From positions 186,001 through 250,000 of the forward strand of contig CAWALV010000006.1 in assembly GCA_963782965.1 (NCBI GenBank): DNA of 64,000 bases. Reading direction: 5' to 3'. The notes under the pieces were generated by a model. That model was given only the letters and a program-made list of their open reading frames with translations, was not told where the DNA came from and made no database searches. This DNA is from CAWALV01 sp963782965 (GTDB lineage Bacteria > Actinomycetota > Actinomycetes > Acidothermales > Acidothermaceae). This document shows positions 24,699 through 33,068 of the stretch, in pieces (the stretch's first letter is position 1; every line of letters starts with the position of its first letter). Made by a program: the position numbers and the translations under genes.

Positions 24699-25685
24699 AT
24701 GTTCGAGAGATTCTCCGCCAATGCGCGCCAAGTCGTCGTCGGTGCTCAGGAAGAAGCGCGCCTCCTGAGCCACAACTACATCGGTACCGAGCACCTGCTG
24801 CTCGGCCTGCTGCGCCAACCCGACTCCGTCGGCGGCCGCGCGCTCAACGCCGTGGGCGTCAGCTTGGACGACGTCCGAGCGCGGGTGCTCGCGACGATCG
24901 GCAAGGGCAAGAAAACGACCAGCGGGCACATTCCGTTCACGCCACGGGCCAAGAAGATCCTGGAGCTGTCGCTGCGCGAGGCGCTCCAACTCGGTCACGA
25001 CTACATCGGCACCGAGCACATCGTCCTCGCGCTCGTGCGCGAAGGCAGCGGCCTCGCGGCCCAAGTGCTGACGGCGGCCGGGGTCGAGCTGACCGAGTTG
25101 CGGGAGGTCGTGAACGGCATGGCGCCCGCTGGCCGGCCAGGCGAAGCGGGCCGGCTACGCCGATGGTTCCGCTCGCGGCCGGCGCCGTCGTCCCGGCCGG
25201 AGGACGTACGGACCACTGCGGCGGCCGACGTCAGCCTGGAAGAAGCGCACCGGCTGGCCGGCGGCGGGGCCATCGGCTCGCATCACCTGCTGCTCGCCGC
25301 GCTGAGCGATCCGGCCAGTGCCGCCGCCAAGGCGCTGACGAATCTCGGTGTGGACATCGATCGGGCGCGCGAGGCGCTGCGCACAGTCGACATCGCGGGC
25401 ACGGCCGACGACCTGCCCGAAGAGGCCGGACGCCGCCAACTGCGGATGCGGCTCGCCGATGATCTGCTCTCGCTCGAAACGAGCGACCCGGTACTCGTCG
25501 AGGAAGCGCGCAAGGCATTCGAGGCACTCGGCGACCCCGCGTCGTCCTCTTCGTTGGACGGCGGGCACGCGGCCGCCGTCCGGCTTGCAGACGTATGGAC
25601 CGCGTGGCGTGATGCTTTGCAGGACATCGCGCGGCGAGCCGGTGGCCGGGAAGACGCGGCTGTCCGCGCTGACCCGCCGGCGTAA
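24699..25685 (+). CDS. Clp_N-domain protein without AAA+ module (ClpC2-like)
   Basis: The 328-residue product starts MFERFSANARQVVVGAQEEA, the exact N-domain of ClpC, with both repeats (NYIGTEHLLLGLLRQ and DYIGTEHIVLALVRE). A third, degenerate repeat follows (~180-240, GSHHLLLAALSDP) and then a helical tail. There is no Walker A, so it cannot unfold proteins. Mycobacterial ClpC2 is a comparable stand-alone N-domain that binds ClpC1-directed toxins or substrates; an adaptor or decoy role is therefore plausible. I used ATG 24699, not the upstream frame. A divergent HTH gene adjoins it. Confidence 0.82.
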   Translation: MFERFSANARQVVVGAQEEARLLSHNYIGTEHLLLGLLRQPDSVGGRALNAVGVSLDDVRARVLATIGKGKKTTSGHIPFTPRAKKILELSLREALQLGHDYIGTEHIVLALVREGSGLAAQVLTAAGVELTELREVVNGMAPAGRPGEAGRLRRWFRSRPAPSSRPEDVRTTAAADVSLEEAHRLAGGGAIGSHHLLLAALSDPASAAAKALTNLGVDIDRAREALRTVDIAGTADDLPEEAGRRQLRMRLADDLLSLETSDPVLVEEARKAFEALGDPASSSSLDGGHAAAVRLADVWTAWRDALQDIARRAGGREDAAVRADPPA

Positions 25686-25709
25686 CGACCCTTGCTGTCC
25701 GGTTTCTGG

Positions 25710-25790
25710 GGGCCCTTATGTGGCTAGCCCCCCCGAGGACAGGCAGGCACGCCTGTCCTCGGGGGTGTTGACCACGTTTACGTGATCAAC
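25710..25790. repeat. 81-bp double-hairpin intergenic element, copy A
   Basis: It opens with GGGCCCTTATG (25710-25720), then a perfect 15-bp stem (25730-25744 with 25751-25765, 6-nt loop), then a second stem GTTGACCACG (25767-25776) pairing with CGTGATCAAC (25781-25790) around TTTA, one mismatch. A colinear copy occurs at 58163-58243. It sits between the convergent stops of the Clp_N protein and malic enzyme genes and could also terminate both. Confidence 0.9.
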
Positions 25791-25804
25791 CCGCGCTGGC
25801 GGCG

Positions 25805-28129
25805 TCAACCCGCAGCAGCGGCGGCGTCTTGGGCGTCGACGACGGCGATTGCGGCCATGTTCACGATGTCGGTGACCTCCGCGCCGCGGCTGAGGACGTG
25901 CACCGGCTTGGCCATGCCGACCAGGATCGGACCGATCGCTACCGCCCGTCCGAGATGTTGCAGCAACTTGTACGCGACGTTCGCGGCTTCCAGGCTCGGG
26001 AACACCAGCACATTCGCCTCGCCGACCAGGTCGGAGAACGAGTAGTCGTCGGCGCGCAGCGCTGGTGAGAGCGCGACGTCGGCCATCATCTCGCCGTCCA
26101 CCATCAGGTCGGGGCGCCGTGCCTTGACCAGTGCGGTCGCAGCGGCCATCTTCGCCGAGCGTTCGTGCCGCGTCGAACCGAAGTTCGAGAACGACAGCAA
26201 CGCGACGCGTGGTTGCAGGCCGAAGCCGCGAGCGCGGTCGGCGGCCATCACCGCAATGTCGGCCAGCTCCTCGGCGCCGGGGTCGAAGTTGACCGTCGGG
26301 TCGGCCAGCACGACCGCGCGCCCGTCGTCGGTGATCATCACGTACAGACCGGCGACGAGGGAGGCGGCGGCCGACCCGATGACCTCGAGTGCCGGGCGGA
26401 TGACGTCGGGATAGTGGTAGGTCAGGCCCGAGACGAACGCGTCGGCGTCGCCGGCCTCGACCATCATGGCGCCGAAGTAATTCGGACGCCGGAGCAGCGC
26501 CACCGACTCCCGCAGCGTGATGCCTTTGCGCTGGCGTCGTGCGAACAAGATGTCGGCGTACTCGTCGACGCGGTCGAACGTCGTCGGGTCGACGATGTCG
26601 ATCGGTACGCCGACCCGCAACTCTTCCATCCTCGCGCGGATCACGGCGTCGCGGCCGAGCAGGATCGGCACGCCGATCCGGTCCTGTGCGATGCGTGCGG
26701 CCGCCAGGATGACCTTGCGTTCCTCGCCTTCGGAGAACACGACACGCTTGGGTGCGGTCTGCGCTTTGCGGGTCACGACACTCATGACCTCGCGACCGCG
26801 GGTCAAGCGGTTTGCCAACGCCTCGGTGTATGCGTCGAGGTCGAGTACGTTGCGCGCGACGCCGGACTTCATCGCGGCGCCCGCCACGGCGGGGGCGACC
26901 CGCAGCGGCACGCGAGGGTCGAGCGGCTTGGGAATCAGGTAGTCGGGCCCGAAATCCAGTCGGTCGACACCGTATGCGCGCAGCACCGAATCCGGAACGT
27001 CGTCCTTGGCAAGCGCGGCGAGCGCCCGGGCGGCAGCGATCTTCATGCCGTCGTCGATCGCACGGGCCCGCACGTCGAGCGCGCCACGGAAGATGAACGG
27101 GAACCCGAGGACGTTGTTCACCTGGTTGGGGTAGTCCGAACGACCGGTCGCCATGATGACGTCGGGGCGCGCCGCGCGTGCGTCGGGATAGCTGATCTCC
27201 GGGTCCGGGTTGGCCAGCGCGAAGACGATCGGCTGCTCGCCCATCGACTGCACCATCTCCTTGGTGACGGTGCCGGCGACGGAGACGCCGAGGAAGACGT
27301 CGGCGCCTTCGAATGCCTCGGCCAACGTGCGAGCCTTCGTCGACGACGCGAAGCGGGCCTTGTAGGGGTTCATGCCTTCGACGCGCCCGTCGTAGACGAC
27401 GCCCTTCGTGTCGCACAGAACGATGTTCTCCCGCTTCATGCCGAGGCTGACGAAGAACTCACAGCACGCGATCGCGGCGGCGCCGGCGCCGTTGCACACC
27501 ATGGCGACCTCAGAAATGTCCTTCCCCGATATTTCCAGGGCGTTGAGCAGCGCGGCGCCGCTGATGATCGCCGTCCCGTGCTGGTCGTCGTGGAAGACGG
27601 GGATGTCGAGCGCGGCCGAGAGCTGCTCCTCGATCTCGAAGCACTGCGGCGCGGCGATGTCTTCGAGGTTGATGCCGCCGAAGGTCGGTTCGAGTGCCTT
27701 GACGACGCGGATGAAATCCTCGGTGTCGGGTGCGTTGAGTTCGATGTCGAACACGTCGACGTCGGCGAACCGCTTGAACAGCAGCGCCTTGCCCTCCATC
27801 ACCGGCTTGCCGGCGAGCGGTCCGACGTTGCCCAGCCCGAGCACGGCGGTGCCGTTCGTGACGACGGCGACCAGGTTGCCCCGCGCGGTGTAGCGGAAGG
27901 CTTCGAGCGGGTCTGCTGCGATGTCGTTGACCGGGACGGCGACACCGGGCGTGTAAGCCAGCGCGAGGTCGTGCTGGGTCGCACACGACTTCGTGATCGC
28001 GATCGCGATCTTGCCCGGGCGTCCGGAACTGTGGTAGTCGCGGGCCTCGTCGTCCAACATGGCGTCCGTCCGATCGTCGACAGGTGTCTTCGGTTCTGTT
28101 CCGTTCACTTCCTCCTCTATAGGGCCCAC
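25805..28129 (-). CDS. maeB: NADP-dependent malic enzyme with phosphotransacetylase-like domain
   Basis: MaeB decarboxylates malate to pyruvate, making NADPH. The N-terminal ~430 residues hold the malic enzyme domains (KSCATQHDLALAYTPGVAVP, KRFADVDVFDIEL, FHDDQHGTAIISGAALLNAL, NAD(P)-fold near AMVCNGAGAAAIACCEFF). The C-terminal ~330 residues resemble phosphate acetyltransferase (VFSEGEERKVILAAARIAQ, PTVNFDPGAEELADIA), which is regulatory in known MaeB proteins. The start codon is uncertain: GTG 28129 or GTG 28108, with GAGGAGG overlapping that stretch. It reads toward the ClpN gene. Confidence 0.95.
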   Translation of the reverse strand: MGPIEEEVNGTEPKTPVDDRTDAMLDDEARDYHSSGRPGKIAIAITKSCATQHDLALAYTPGVAVPVNDIAADPLEAFRYTARGNLVAVVTNGTAVLGLGNVGPLAGKPVMEGKALLFKRFADVDVFDIELNAPDTEDFIRVVKALEPTFGGINLEDIAAPQCFEIEEQLSAALDIPVFHDDQHGTAIISGAALLNALEISGKDISEVAMVCNGAGAAAIACCEFFVSLGMKRENIVLCDTKGVVYDGRVEGMNPYKARFASSTKARTLAEAFEGADVFLGVSVAGTVTKEMVQSMGEQPIVFALANPDPEISYPDARAARPDVIMATGRSDYPNQVNNVLGFPFIFRGALDVRARAIDDGMKIAAARALAALAKDDVPDSVLRAYGVDRLDFGPDYLIPKPLDPRVPLRVAPAVAGAAMKSGVARNVLDLDAYTEALANRLTRGREVMSVVTRKAQTAPKRVVFSEGEERKVILAAARIAQDRIGVPILLGRDAVIRARMEELRVGVPIDIVDPTTFDRVDEYADILFARRQRKGITLRESVALLRRPNYFGAMMVEAGDADAFVSGLTYHYPDVIRPALEVIGSAAASLVAGLYVMITDDGRAVVLADPTVNFDPGAEELADIAVMAADRARGFGLQPRVALLSFSNFGSTRHERSAKMAAATALVKARRPDLMVDGEMMADVALSPALRADDYSFSDLVGEANVLVFPSLEAANVAYKLLQHLGRAVAIGPILVGMAKPVHVLSRGAEVTDIVNMAAIAVVDAQDAAAAAG

Positions 28130-28241
28130 GACCGGCGCTGGCTAGCCCCGGTTGCAAAGCCGGCACGGGTAGGCAGGGAGAGGTTCGTCACGAAGCGATC
28201 CATCCCGCGGCAGCTACCGGGTATGCAACTGAGTATGCCTA

Positions 28242-28269
28242 CGGCCGCTGCTTCTTCGAGCAGCGGCCG
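28242..28269 (-). terminator. Hairpin after the amidase gene
   Basis: CGGCCGCTGCT (28242-28252) and AGCAGCGGCCG (28259-28269) form an 11-bp perfect stem with a 6-nt loop, 22 bp beyond the amidase stop on the minus strand. No clear U-tract follows. Confidence 0.65.
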
Positions 28270-28291
28270 CCGCAAAGCGAGCCAGCCCCGC

Positions 28292-29395
28292 CTAGGGTCC
28301 GGCGAGGAAGGCGGTCAAGCCGGCGGCGATACCGGCCGCGATCTTTTGCCGCCAGTTCGCGTCGGTGGCCATGGCGGCGTCACTTGCGTTGCGCATGTTC
28401 AGGCATTCGATGGTGATGACCGGCCCGTGGGAGAGGTTGATCGTGCCCGTGGTCGTCGAGTCGGGGTAGTAGCCGTTGTTGGTGTACGTCGAGTACGCGA
28501 TGCCTGTGGTCGCGTGAAACGCATTGTGAACGGCGGTGGCCAGCGCCCGCGAACGCAACGACGCCCCGGGGTTGACGTTCGGATTGTTCGGCGGCGGTTG
28601 CATCACGAAGAACCCGTGGCCGGTGGCCGGCCCGCCGTCGGCGTGGATCGCGATGAACGCGTCGGCGTGCGCGTTGTTGCCGATCTGCGCGCGAGTGGTG
28701 ATGCAGGGGCCGATGCCGGTGTCGGAGCTGCGCGTGAAGATGACGGTCGCTCCCTCGGCGCGCAGGATTGGCGCCACCCGGTTGGCGACGTCCCAGGTGA
28801 ACGCGTGCTCGGGGTAGCCGCCGTTCGTCGAGGTGCCGACCGTGTCGCAGGCTTTGTAGACGCCGTTGCCCGCGTAGACCGTCTGGTTGATCGACGAACT
28901 GTTGTTTCGGTTGTGCCCGGGGTCGAGCACGATCACCTTGCCGCTGAGCGGTTTGCCGCCGGGTTGGGGCGCGGCGGTTGTGGGCGGCGCGGTAGTCGGC
29001 GGTGCGGGCGGAGGCGGTGTAGGCGCGGGCTTCGTCGCGGGCGGCGCAGCGGGTGTCGTGCTGTGCCGGGGCGATGAGGTGGCGGACGCCGCCGACGACC
29101 CGGGCGGCCCGGCGGTGTCAGCGGATTCGCTCGCGGAGGCACTCGCCGACCCGGCAGAGACAGAGGCGGATGCAGAGGCCGTGGCGGGGCCGGAGGTGCC
29201 GGAAGGTGCGCTCGGTGGCCCGAGCGAGCCAGTAACGGTGGGACCGGGCGCCGTCGATCCGGTGGCCGAGCATGCACCACTCGCCAGCACGCCGGCAGCG
29301 AGCAGGACGACGAGTGCGTGACGACGGAACCGGGTGGCGCGCCGCCTTTGGTGGCTGACACCGTAGGCTCGTCGGGCGGGCACCGCAGGGTTCAC
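28292..29395 (-). CDS. N-acetylmuramoyl-L-alanine amidase, secreted (Ami1-like)
   Basis: This zinc amidase (Amidase_3) cleaves the lactyl-peptide bond of peptidoglycan. The C-terminal ~220 residues carry the zinc ligands in VLDPGHNRN, PEHAFTWDVA and FIAIHADGG and the catalytic Glu in PVITIECLNM. The N-terminus has a basic hydrophobic leader ending LASGACSAT, so lipidation or cleavage is likely, followed by a Pro/Ser/Thr-rich wall linker (~50-145). Gene order next to ybaB-recR matches the mycobacterial Rv3717 amidase. GTG start at 29395. The enzyme acts outside the membrane. Confidence 0.92.
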   Translation of the reverse strand: MNPAVPARRAYGVSHQRRRATRFRRHALVVLLAAGVLASGACSATGSTAPGPTVTGSLGPPSAPSGTSGPATASASASVSAGSASASASESADTAGPPGSSAASATSSPRHSTTPAAPPATKPAPTPPPPAPPTTAPPTTAAPQPGGKPLSGKVIVLDPGHNRNNSSSINQTVYAGNGVYKACDTVGTSTNGGYPEHAFTWDVANRVAPILRAEGATVIFTRSSDTGIGPCITTRAQIGNNAHADAFIAIHADGGPATGHGFFVMQPPPNNPNVNPGASLRSRALATAVHNAFHATTGIAYSTYTNNGYYPDSTTTGTINLSHGPVITIECLNMRNASDAAMATDANWRQKIAAGIAAGLTAFLAGP

Positions 29396-29462
29396 GCGCC
29401 GACCCTACCTGGGTCTGCGGCGAGCCAGACCGCGCTGCGCACCTGATCAAGAGGAGTCGGTC

Positions 29463-29810
29463 ATGGCGTTCGGTCAGCAACCTGACATGCAGCAGATACT
29501 CAGACAAGCGCAGCAGATGCAGGCACAGCTCATGGCTGCGCAGGCTGAGCTCGCGAGCGCGCGGGTCGAGGGAAGTGCCGGCGGCGGCCTCGTCCGAGCC
29601 ACGGTGGCGGGCAGCGGCGAGCTGGTCGGTCTCGAGATCGACCCGAAGGCCGTCGACCCCGCCGACACCGAGACGCTGGCCGACCTCGTGCTCGCCGCCG
29701 TCCGTGACGCGACAGCGAACGCCGCGCGGCTGCAGGAAGAGAAGATGGGCCCACTCACCCAGGGTCTCGGCGGCATGGGCATCCCCGGCCTGCCCGGCGC
29801 GGGTCTCTAG
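29463..29810 (+). CDS. ybaB: YbaB/EbfC family nucleoid-associated protein
   Basis: The 115-residue protein begins MAFGQQPDMQQILRQAQQM and contains the conserved core ASARVEGSAGGGLVRATV and LVGLEIDPKAVDP, then a helical C-terminus LVLAAVRDATANAARLQEEKMG. YbaB proteins dimerise as tweezers and bind DNA without strong specificity. GAGGAG lies 8 bp before the ATG. recR begins 11 bp after its stop; the two genes are linked in most bacteria. The amidase gene is divergent. Confidence 0.95.
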   Translation: MAFGQQPDMQQILRQAQQMQAQLMAAQAELASARVEGSAGGGLVRATVAGSGELVGLEIDPKAVDPADTETLADLVLAAVRDATANAARLQEEKMGPLTQGLGGMGIPGLPGAGL

Positions 29811-29821
29811 GGCCGACGCGC

Positions 29822-30421
29822 GTGTACGAAGGCGTCGTCCAGGACCTCATCGACGAGTTGGGGCAGCTGCCCGGGATCGGACCCAAGAGCGCGCAGCGGA
29901 TCGCGTTCCACCTGCTGGCGGCCGACCCGACCGACGTCCGGCGGCTCGCGCAGGTGCTCTTGGAGGTCAAGGAGAAGGTCCGGTTCTGCGCGACCTGCGG
30001 GAACGTTGCCGAGGAGGAGCAGTGCCGGATCTGCCTCGACCCGCGCCGCGACCCCACGGTGCTGTGCGTCGTCGAGGAGCCGAAGGACGTCGTCGCGATC
30101 GAGAAGACCCGCGAGTTCCGTGGCAAGTACCACGTGCTGGGTGGTGCGATCAGCCCGATCGAGGGGGTAGGGCCGGATGACCTGCGGGTCAGGGAGCTGA
30201 TGACTAGGCTCGCCGATGGAAGCGTGACCGAGATCATCCTTGCCACCGACCCCAACCTCGAAGGCGAGGCGACGGCGACCTACCTGGCCCGGCTGGTCAA
30301 ACCGATGGGGTTGCGCGTCACACGACTAGCGAGCGGGTTGCCCGTCGGGGGCGACCTTGAGTACGCGGACGAGGTGACCCTCGGTCGCGCCCTGGAGGGC
30401 AGGAGGCAGCTCGATGTCTGA
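29822..30421 (+). CDS. recR: Recombination mediator RecR
   Basis: RecR works with RecF and RecO to load RecA on gapped DNA. The 199-residue product has the N-terminal HhH (ELGQLPGIGPKSAQRIAFHLL), a four-Cys zinc finger (CATCGNVAEEEQCRIC), a Toprim domain starting TVLCVVEEPKDVVAIEKT and the C-terminal Walker-B-like segment. Start is GTG 29822. The last 8 bp overlap the DUF5063 gene. Length is normal. Confidence 0.97.
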   Translation: MYEGVVQDLIDELGQLPGIGPKSAQRIAFHLLAADPTDVRRLAQVLLEVKEKVRFCATCGNVAEEEQCRICLDPRRDPTVLCVVEEPKDVVAIEKTREFRGKYHVLGGAISPIEGVGPDDLRVRELMTRLADGSVTEIILATDPNLEGEATATYLARLVKPMGLRVTRLASGLPVGGDLEYADEVTLGRALEGRRQLDV

Positions 30422-30953
30422 AGTGGTCACCGACCAACCGTCCGAAGATCTCAGCGACTTCGCCGCCGAGATCGCCGACCAGGTCGAGAGCTTCGTGATC
30501 GCCGTTCGCGAGATCGTGCGCCACGGTGAAGCCGGCCCGGCGATCTCGATGCTGTTGCTCGAGGTCTCGCAGTTGTTGTTGGCGGGCGGTCGGCTCGGCG
30601 CGATCGCCGACGTCGTCCCCGACGAGCGTTTCGAACCTGACGCCGGACCCGATCCCGACATCGACGAACTGCGGGTGCGGCTGGCCGAGATGCTCGGACC
30701 GATCGACCGCTATGTCGAAGTGTTCGACCCGTACGAGAAGCCACCGAGCGCCACGACGTTCGTGCTCTCCGACGACCTGTCGGCGATCGTCGCCGACCTG
30801 CTGCACGGGTTGCAGCACTTCCGCGCCGGCCGCCCGATCGAGGCGTTGTGGTGGTGGCAGTTCTCCTACGTCTCCCATTGGGGTACGCACGCCGGGGCCG
30901 CGATGCGCGCGTTGCAGTCGGTCATCGCACACGACCGCTTGGACGTCGGCTAG
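30414..30953 (+). CDS. DUF5063 protein
   Basis: The 179-residue, very acidic protein is all-helical by appearance, with LSDFAAEIADQVESFVIAVREIV near the start, YVEVFDPYEKPPSATTFVLSDDLSAIVADL in the middle, and ALWWWQFSYVSHWGTHAGAAMRAL near the end, all typical of DUF5063. Function is unknown; it is commonly found after recR in actinobacteria. Its start overlaps recR by 8 bp. The stop TAG shares the palindrome CTAG with the stop of the opposite-strand lipoprotein gene. Confidence 0.85.
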   Translation: MSEVVTDQPSEDLSDFAAEIADQVESFVIAVREIVRHGEAGPAISMLLLEVSQLLLAGGRLGAIADVVPDERFEPDAGPDPDIDELRVRLAEMLGPIDRYVEVFDPYEKPPSATTFVLSDDLSAIVADLLHGLQHFRAGRPIEALWWWQFSYVSHWGTHAGAAMRALQSVIAHDRLDVG

Positions 30954-31678
30954 CTGGGGCTCGCCGAGGGCGTGCCGCTCGCCGACGGTGTGCCGCTGGC
31001 CAGCGGGGCCGGCGACGCCGGCAAGCTGAAGTCACTCTGGGCAGGCGGGGCGTCGAGCGACACGAGGGCGAGTGAGCCCGACCGGTACTGCGCCTTGGCC
31101 AGCACGCCGGCGGGTGTGAAGCAGTACAGCCCCGGCGATACGGAGCTGCCCGACGGCGCGCTCGTTACCGAGTAGCAGGACGCCGTCACGCCGCCGATGG
31201 TCTGCTGGGTGACCGTAGGCGCAACACTGATGCCGGTGCCTTGGGCCAACACGTCGAAGACCGACGTGAACACGTGCTGGAGGCCGGGGTCGAGCACCGT
31301 GGGCTGCTGCCCGGGGCCGGCCAAGGTGACGCACAACGCCGGACTCCCGCTCCGCAACTTGCAGGAGTACGTGCCGGTCGGGTCCACGATGATGCGCAGC
31401 GTGATGCCGGAGCTGTCGACGTCGAGGCGAGCTCGGGTGGGTGTCCGGTACACCCGCACGGTCGCGCTTTGCGGCGGGTCGGCCTCCTCGGCATGGTAGG
31501 TCGCCGCGAACGAGGCCTGACGAGCTACCGCGGCCTTCGACTTCAACCCCGCCAACGCGGACGACGTCGAGGGCGACGGCGCCTGACCGTGGCGGGTGCA
31601 GCCGCTGACAGCGAGCAGCAGTGTGACGCACCCGACAGCGATGCCGACGCGTTGAGGAGCCGCAAGCTGCAAACGCAT
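30950..31678 (-). CDS. Lipoprotein, LppX/LprG-like size, unknown function
   Basis: The 242-residue product starts MRLQLAAPQRVGIAVG and has a clear lipobox LLAVSGC near residue 26. The mature part has beta-strand phrases (SATVRVYRTPTRARLDVDSS, TYSCKLRSGSPALCVTLAG, GGVTASCYSVTSA, LYCFTPAGVLAKAQYRSG) with four cysteines that could form two disulfides, and ends in a Ser/Gly/Pro repeat tail. This pattern is common in actinobacterial envelope lipoproteins. I chose ATG 31678 as it gives a normal signal peptide. The partner is unknown. Confidence 0.78.
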   Translation of the reverse strand: MRLQLAAPQRVGIAVGCVTLLLAVSGCTRHGQAPSPSTSSALAGLKSKAAVARQASFAATYHAEEADPPQSATVRVYRTPTRARLDVDSSGITLRIIVDPTGTYSCKLRSGSPALCVTLAGPGQQPTVLDPGLQHVFTSVFDVLAQGTGISVAPTVTQQTIGGVTASCYSVTSAPSGSSVSPGLYCFTPAGVLAKAQYRSGSLALVSLDAPPAQSDFSLPASPAPLASGTPSASGTPSASPS

Positions 31679-31793
31679 GGGCGCCAGGCTAACCGGCCCC
31701 GGTAGACTTCCGGGGGTTCCTCGCTGCACAGCGGGCCCGGGTCGCTCCGAGGCAGGGTCGGCCCATCAAGTGCGTTGGCTAGGAGTGTCGGTC

Positions 31794-33068
31794 GTGGGGC
31801 TCGTCGTCCAGAAGTACGGTGGCTCGTCCGTCGGCGACGCCGAGCGCATCAAGAAGGTCGCGCAGCGGATCGTAGCCACCCGCAAAGACGGTCACGACGT
31901 CTGTGTCGTGGTTTCCGCGATGGGCGACACCACTGACGACCTGCTCGATCTCGCTGCCCAGGTGTCGCCGATGCCGCCTGCGCGCGAACTCGACATGTTG
32001 CTCACCGCCGGCGAGCGGATTTCGATGGCGCTGCTGGCGATGGCCATCTACAACCTCGGCATGGAGGCCCGGTCGTTCACCGGTAGCCAGGCGGGTGTGA
32101 TCACCGACTCGGTGCACGGCAAGGCGCAGATCATCGACGTCACTCCGGGGCGCATCCGCGAGGCGCTCGACCGCGGATTCATCACGATCGTGGCCGGCTT
32201 CCAAGGCGTGGCCCAAGACACCAAGGACGTGACGACGCTGGGCAGGGGCGGCTCCGACACGACGGCGGTCGCGCTCGCAGCCGCACTGGGCGCCGAGGTG
32301 TGCGAGATCTACACCGACGTCGACGGCGTGTTCACCGCCGACCCGCGACTGGTCCCGGCCGCGCGCCAGATACCGAAGCTCTCCTACGAGGAGATGCTCG
32401 AGATGGCGTCGTCCGGCGCGAAAATCTTGCACCTGCGCTGTGTGGAGTACGCGCGGCGTTTCTCACTCCCGATTCACGTCCGGTCGTCGTTTTCGGCGAA
32501 GCCCGGTACCTGGATCGTCGACGTTTCTGCGGAGGAACAAATGGAAGCCCCGATCATCTCCGGCGTGGCGCACGAGCGCGGCGAGGCAAAGATCACCGTG
32601 GTCGGGGTTCCGGACAAGCCCGGTGAGGCGGCACAGATCTTCAGCGTGGTCGCCGACGCAGGCGTCAACATCGACATGATCGTGCAGAACGTGTCATCGG
32701 TGGCGACCGGGCGTACCGACATCACGTTCACGCTGCCGATCTCCGACCTAGCCACGGCGATGGAGGTTCTCACCAAAGCGCAGGGCGAGATCGGGTTCGA
32801 GTCGTTGCAGTCCGACGATCAGATCGGCAAGGTCTCGCTGATCGGCGCGGGTATGCGTACGCACCCGGGTGTCACCGCGAAGTTCCTGACGTCACTGGCC
32901 GACGCGGGTATCAACGTCGAGATGATCTCGACGTCGCAGATCCGCATCTCCGTCGTCGTCCGCCAGGACGACTTGCCGGTGGCCGTTGCGGCGTTGCACA
33001 CGGCCTTCCAGCTCGACAACCCCGACCCCGACGGCGCTGCGGTGGTCTACGGCGGGACGGGCCGATGA
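31794..33068 (+). CDS. lysC: Aspartate kinase
   Basis: LysC phosphorylates aspartate, the first step toward lysine, threonine, methionine and diaminopimelate. The 424-residue protein begins GLVVQKYGGSSVGDAERI (kinase motif KYGGSS), holds GRGGSDTTAVALAAALGAE and the CEIYTDVDGVFTADPR loop, and ends in two ACT domains (KITVVGVPDKPGEAAQIFS and KVSLIGAGMRTHPGVTAKF) that bind lysine/threonine for feedback. GTG 31794 is preceded by AGGAG. An internal ribosome site at 32531 starts a beta-subunit frame. asd overlaps the end by 4 bp. Confidence 0.97.
   Translation: MGLVVQKYGGSSVGDAERIKKVAQRIVATRKDGHDVCVVVSAMGDTTDDLLDLAAQVSPMPPARELDMLLTAGERISMALLAMAIYNLGMEARSFTGSQAGVITDSVHGKAQIIDVTPGRIREALDRGFITIVAGFQGVAQDTKDVTTLGRGGSDTTAVALAAALGAEVCEIYTDVDGVFTADPRLVPAARQIPKLSYEEMLEMASSGAKILHLRCVEYARRFSLPIHVRSSFSAKPGTWIVDVSAEEQMEAPIISGVAHERGEAKITVVGVPDKPGEAAQIFSVVADAGVNIDMIVQNVSSVATGRTDITFTLPISDLATAMEVLTKAQGEIGFESLQSDDQIGKVSLIGAGMRTHPGVTAKFLTSLADAGINVEMISTSQIRISVVVRQDDLPVAVAALHTAFQLDNPDPDGAAVVYGGTGR
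32531..33068 (+). promoter_or_regulatory. Internal ribosome site and start for aspartate kinase beta subunit
   Basis: GGAGG (32531-32535) lies 5 nt before the in-frame ATG at 32541, which would make a ~175-residue polypeptide (MEAPIISGVAHERGEAK) containing both ACT domains. In Corynebacterium and Bacillus the beta subunit of alpha2-beta2 aspartate kinase arises this way; here it is predicted from sequence. Confidence 0.75.

Noticed and set aside
26165..29077. A 970-codon open frame on the plus strand, antisense to malic enzyme and amidase
   Set aside because: It is the mirror of well-supported genes with clear motifs. Its translation is rich in Arg/Val/Asp/Gly without domains, the usual shadow in high-GC DNA.
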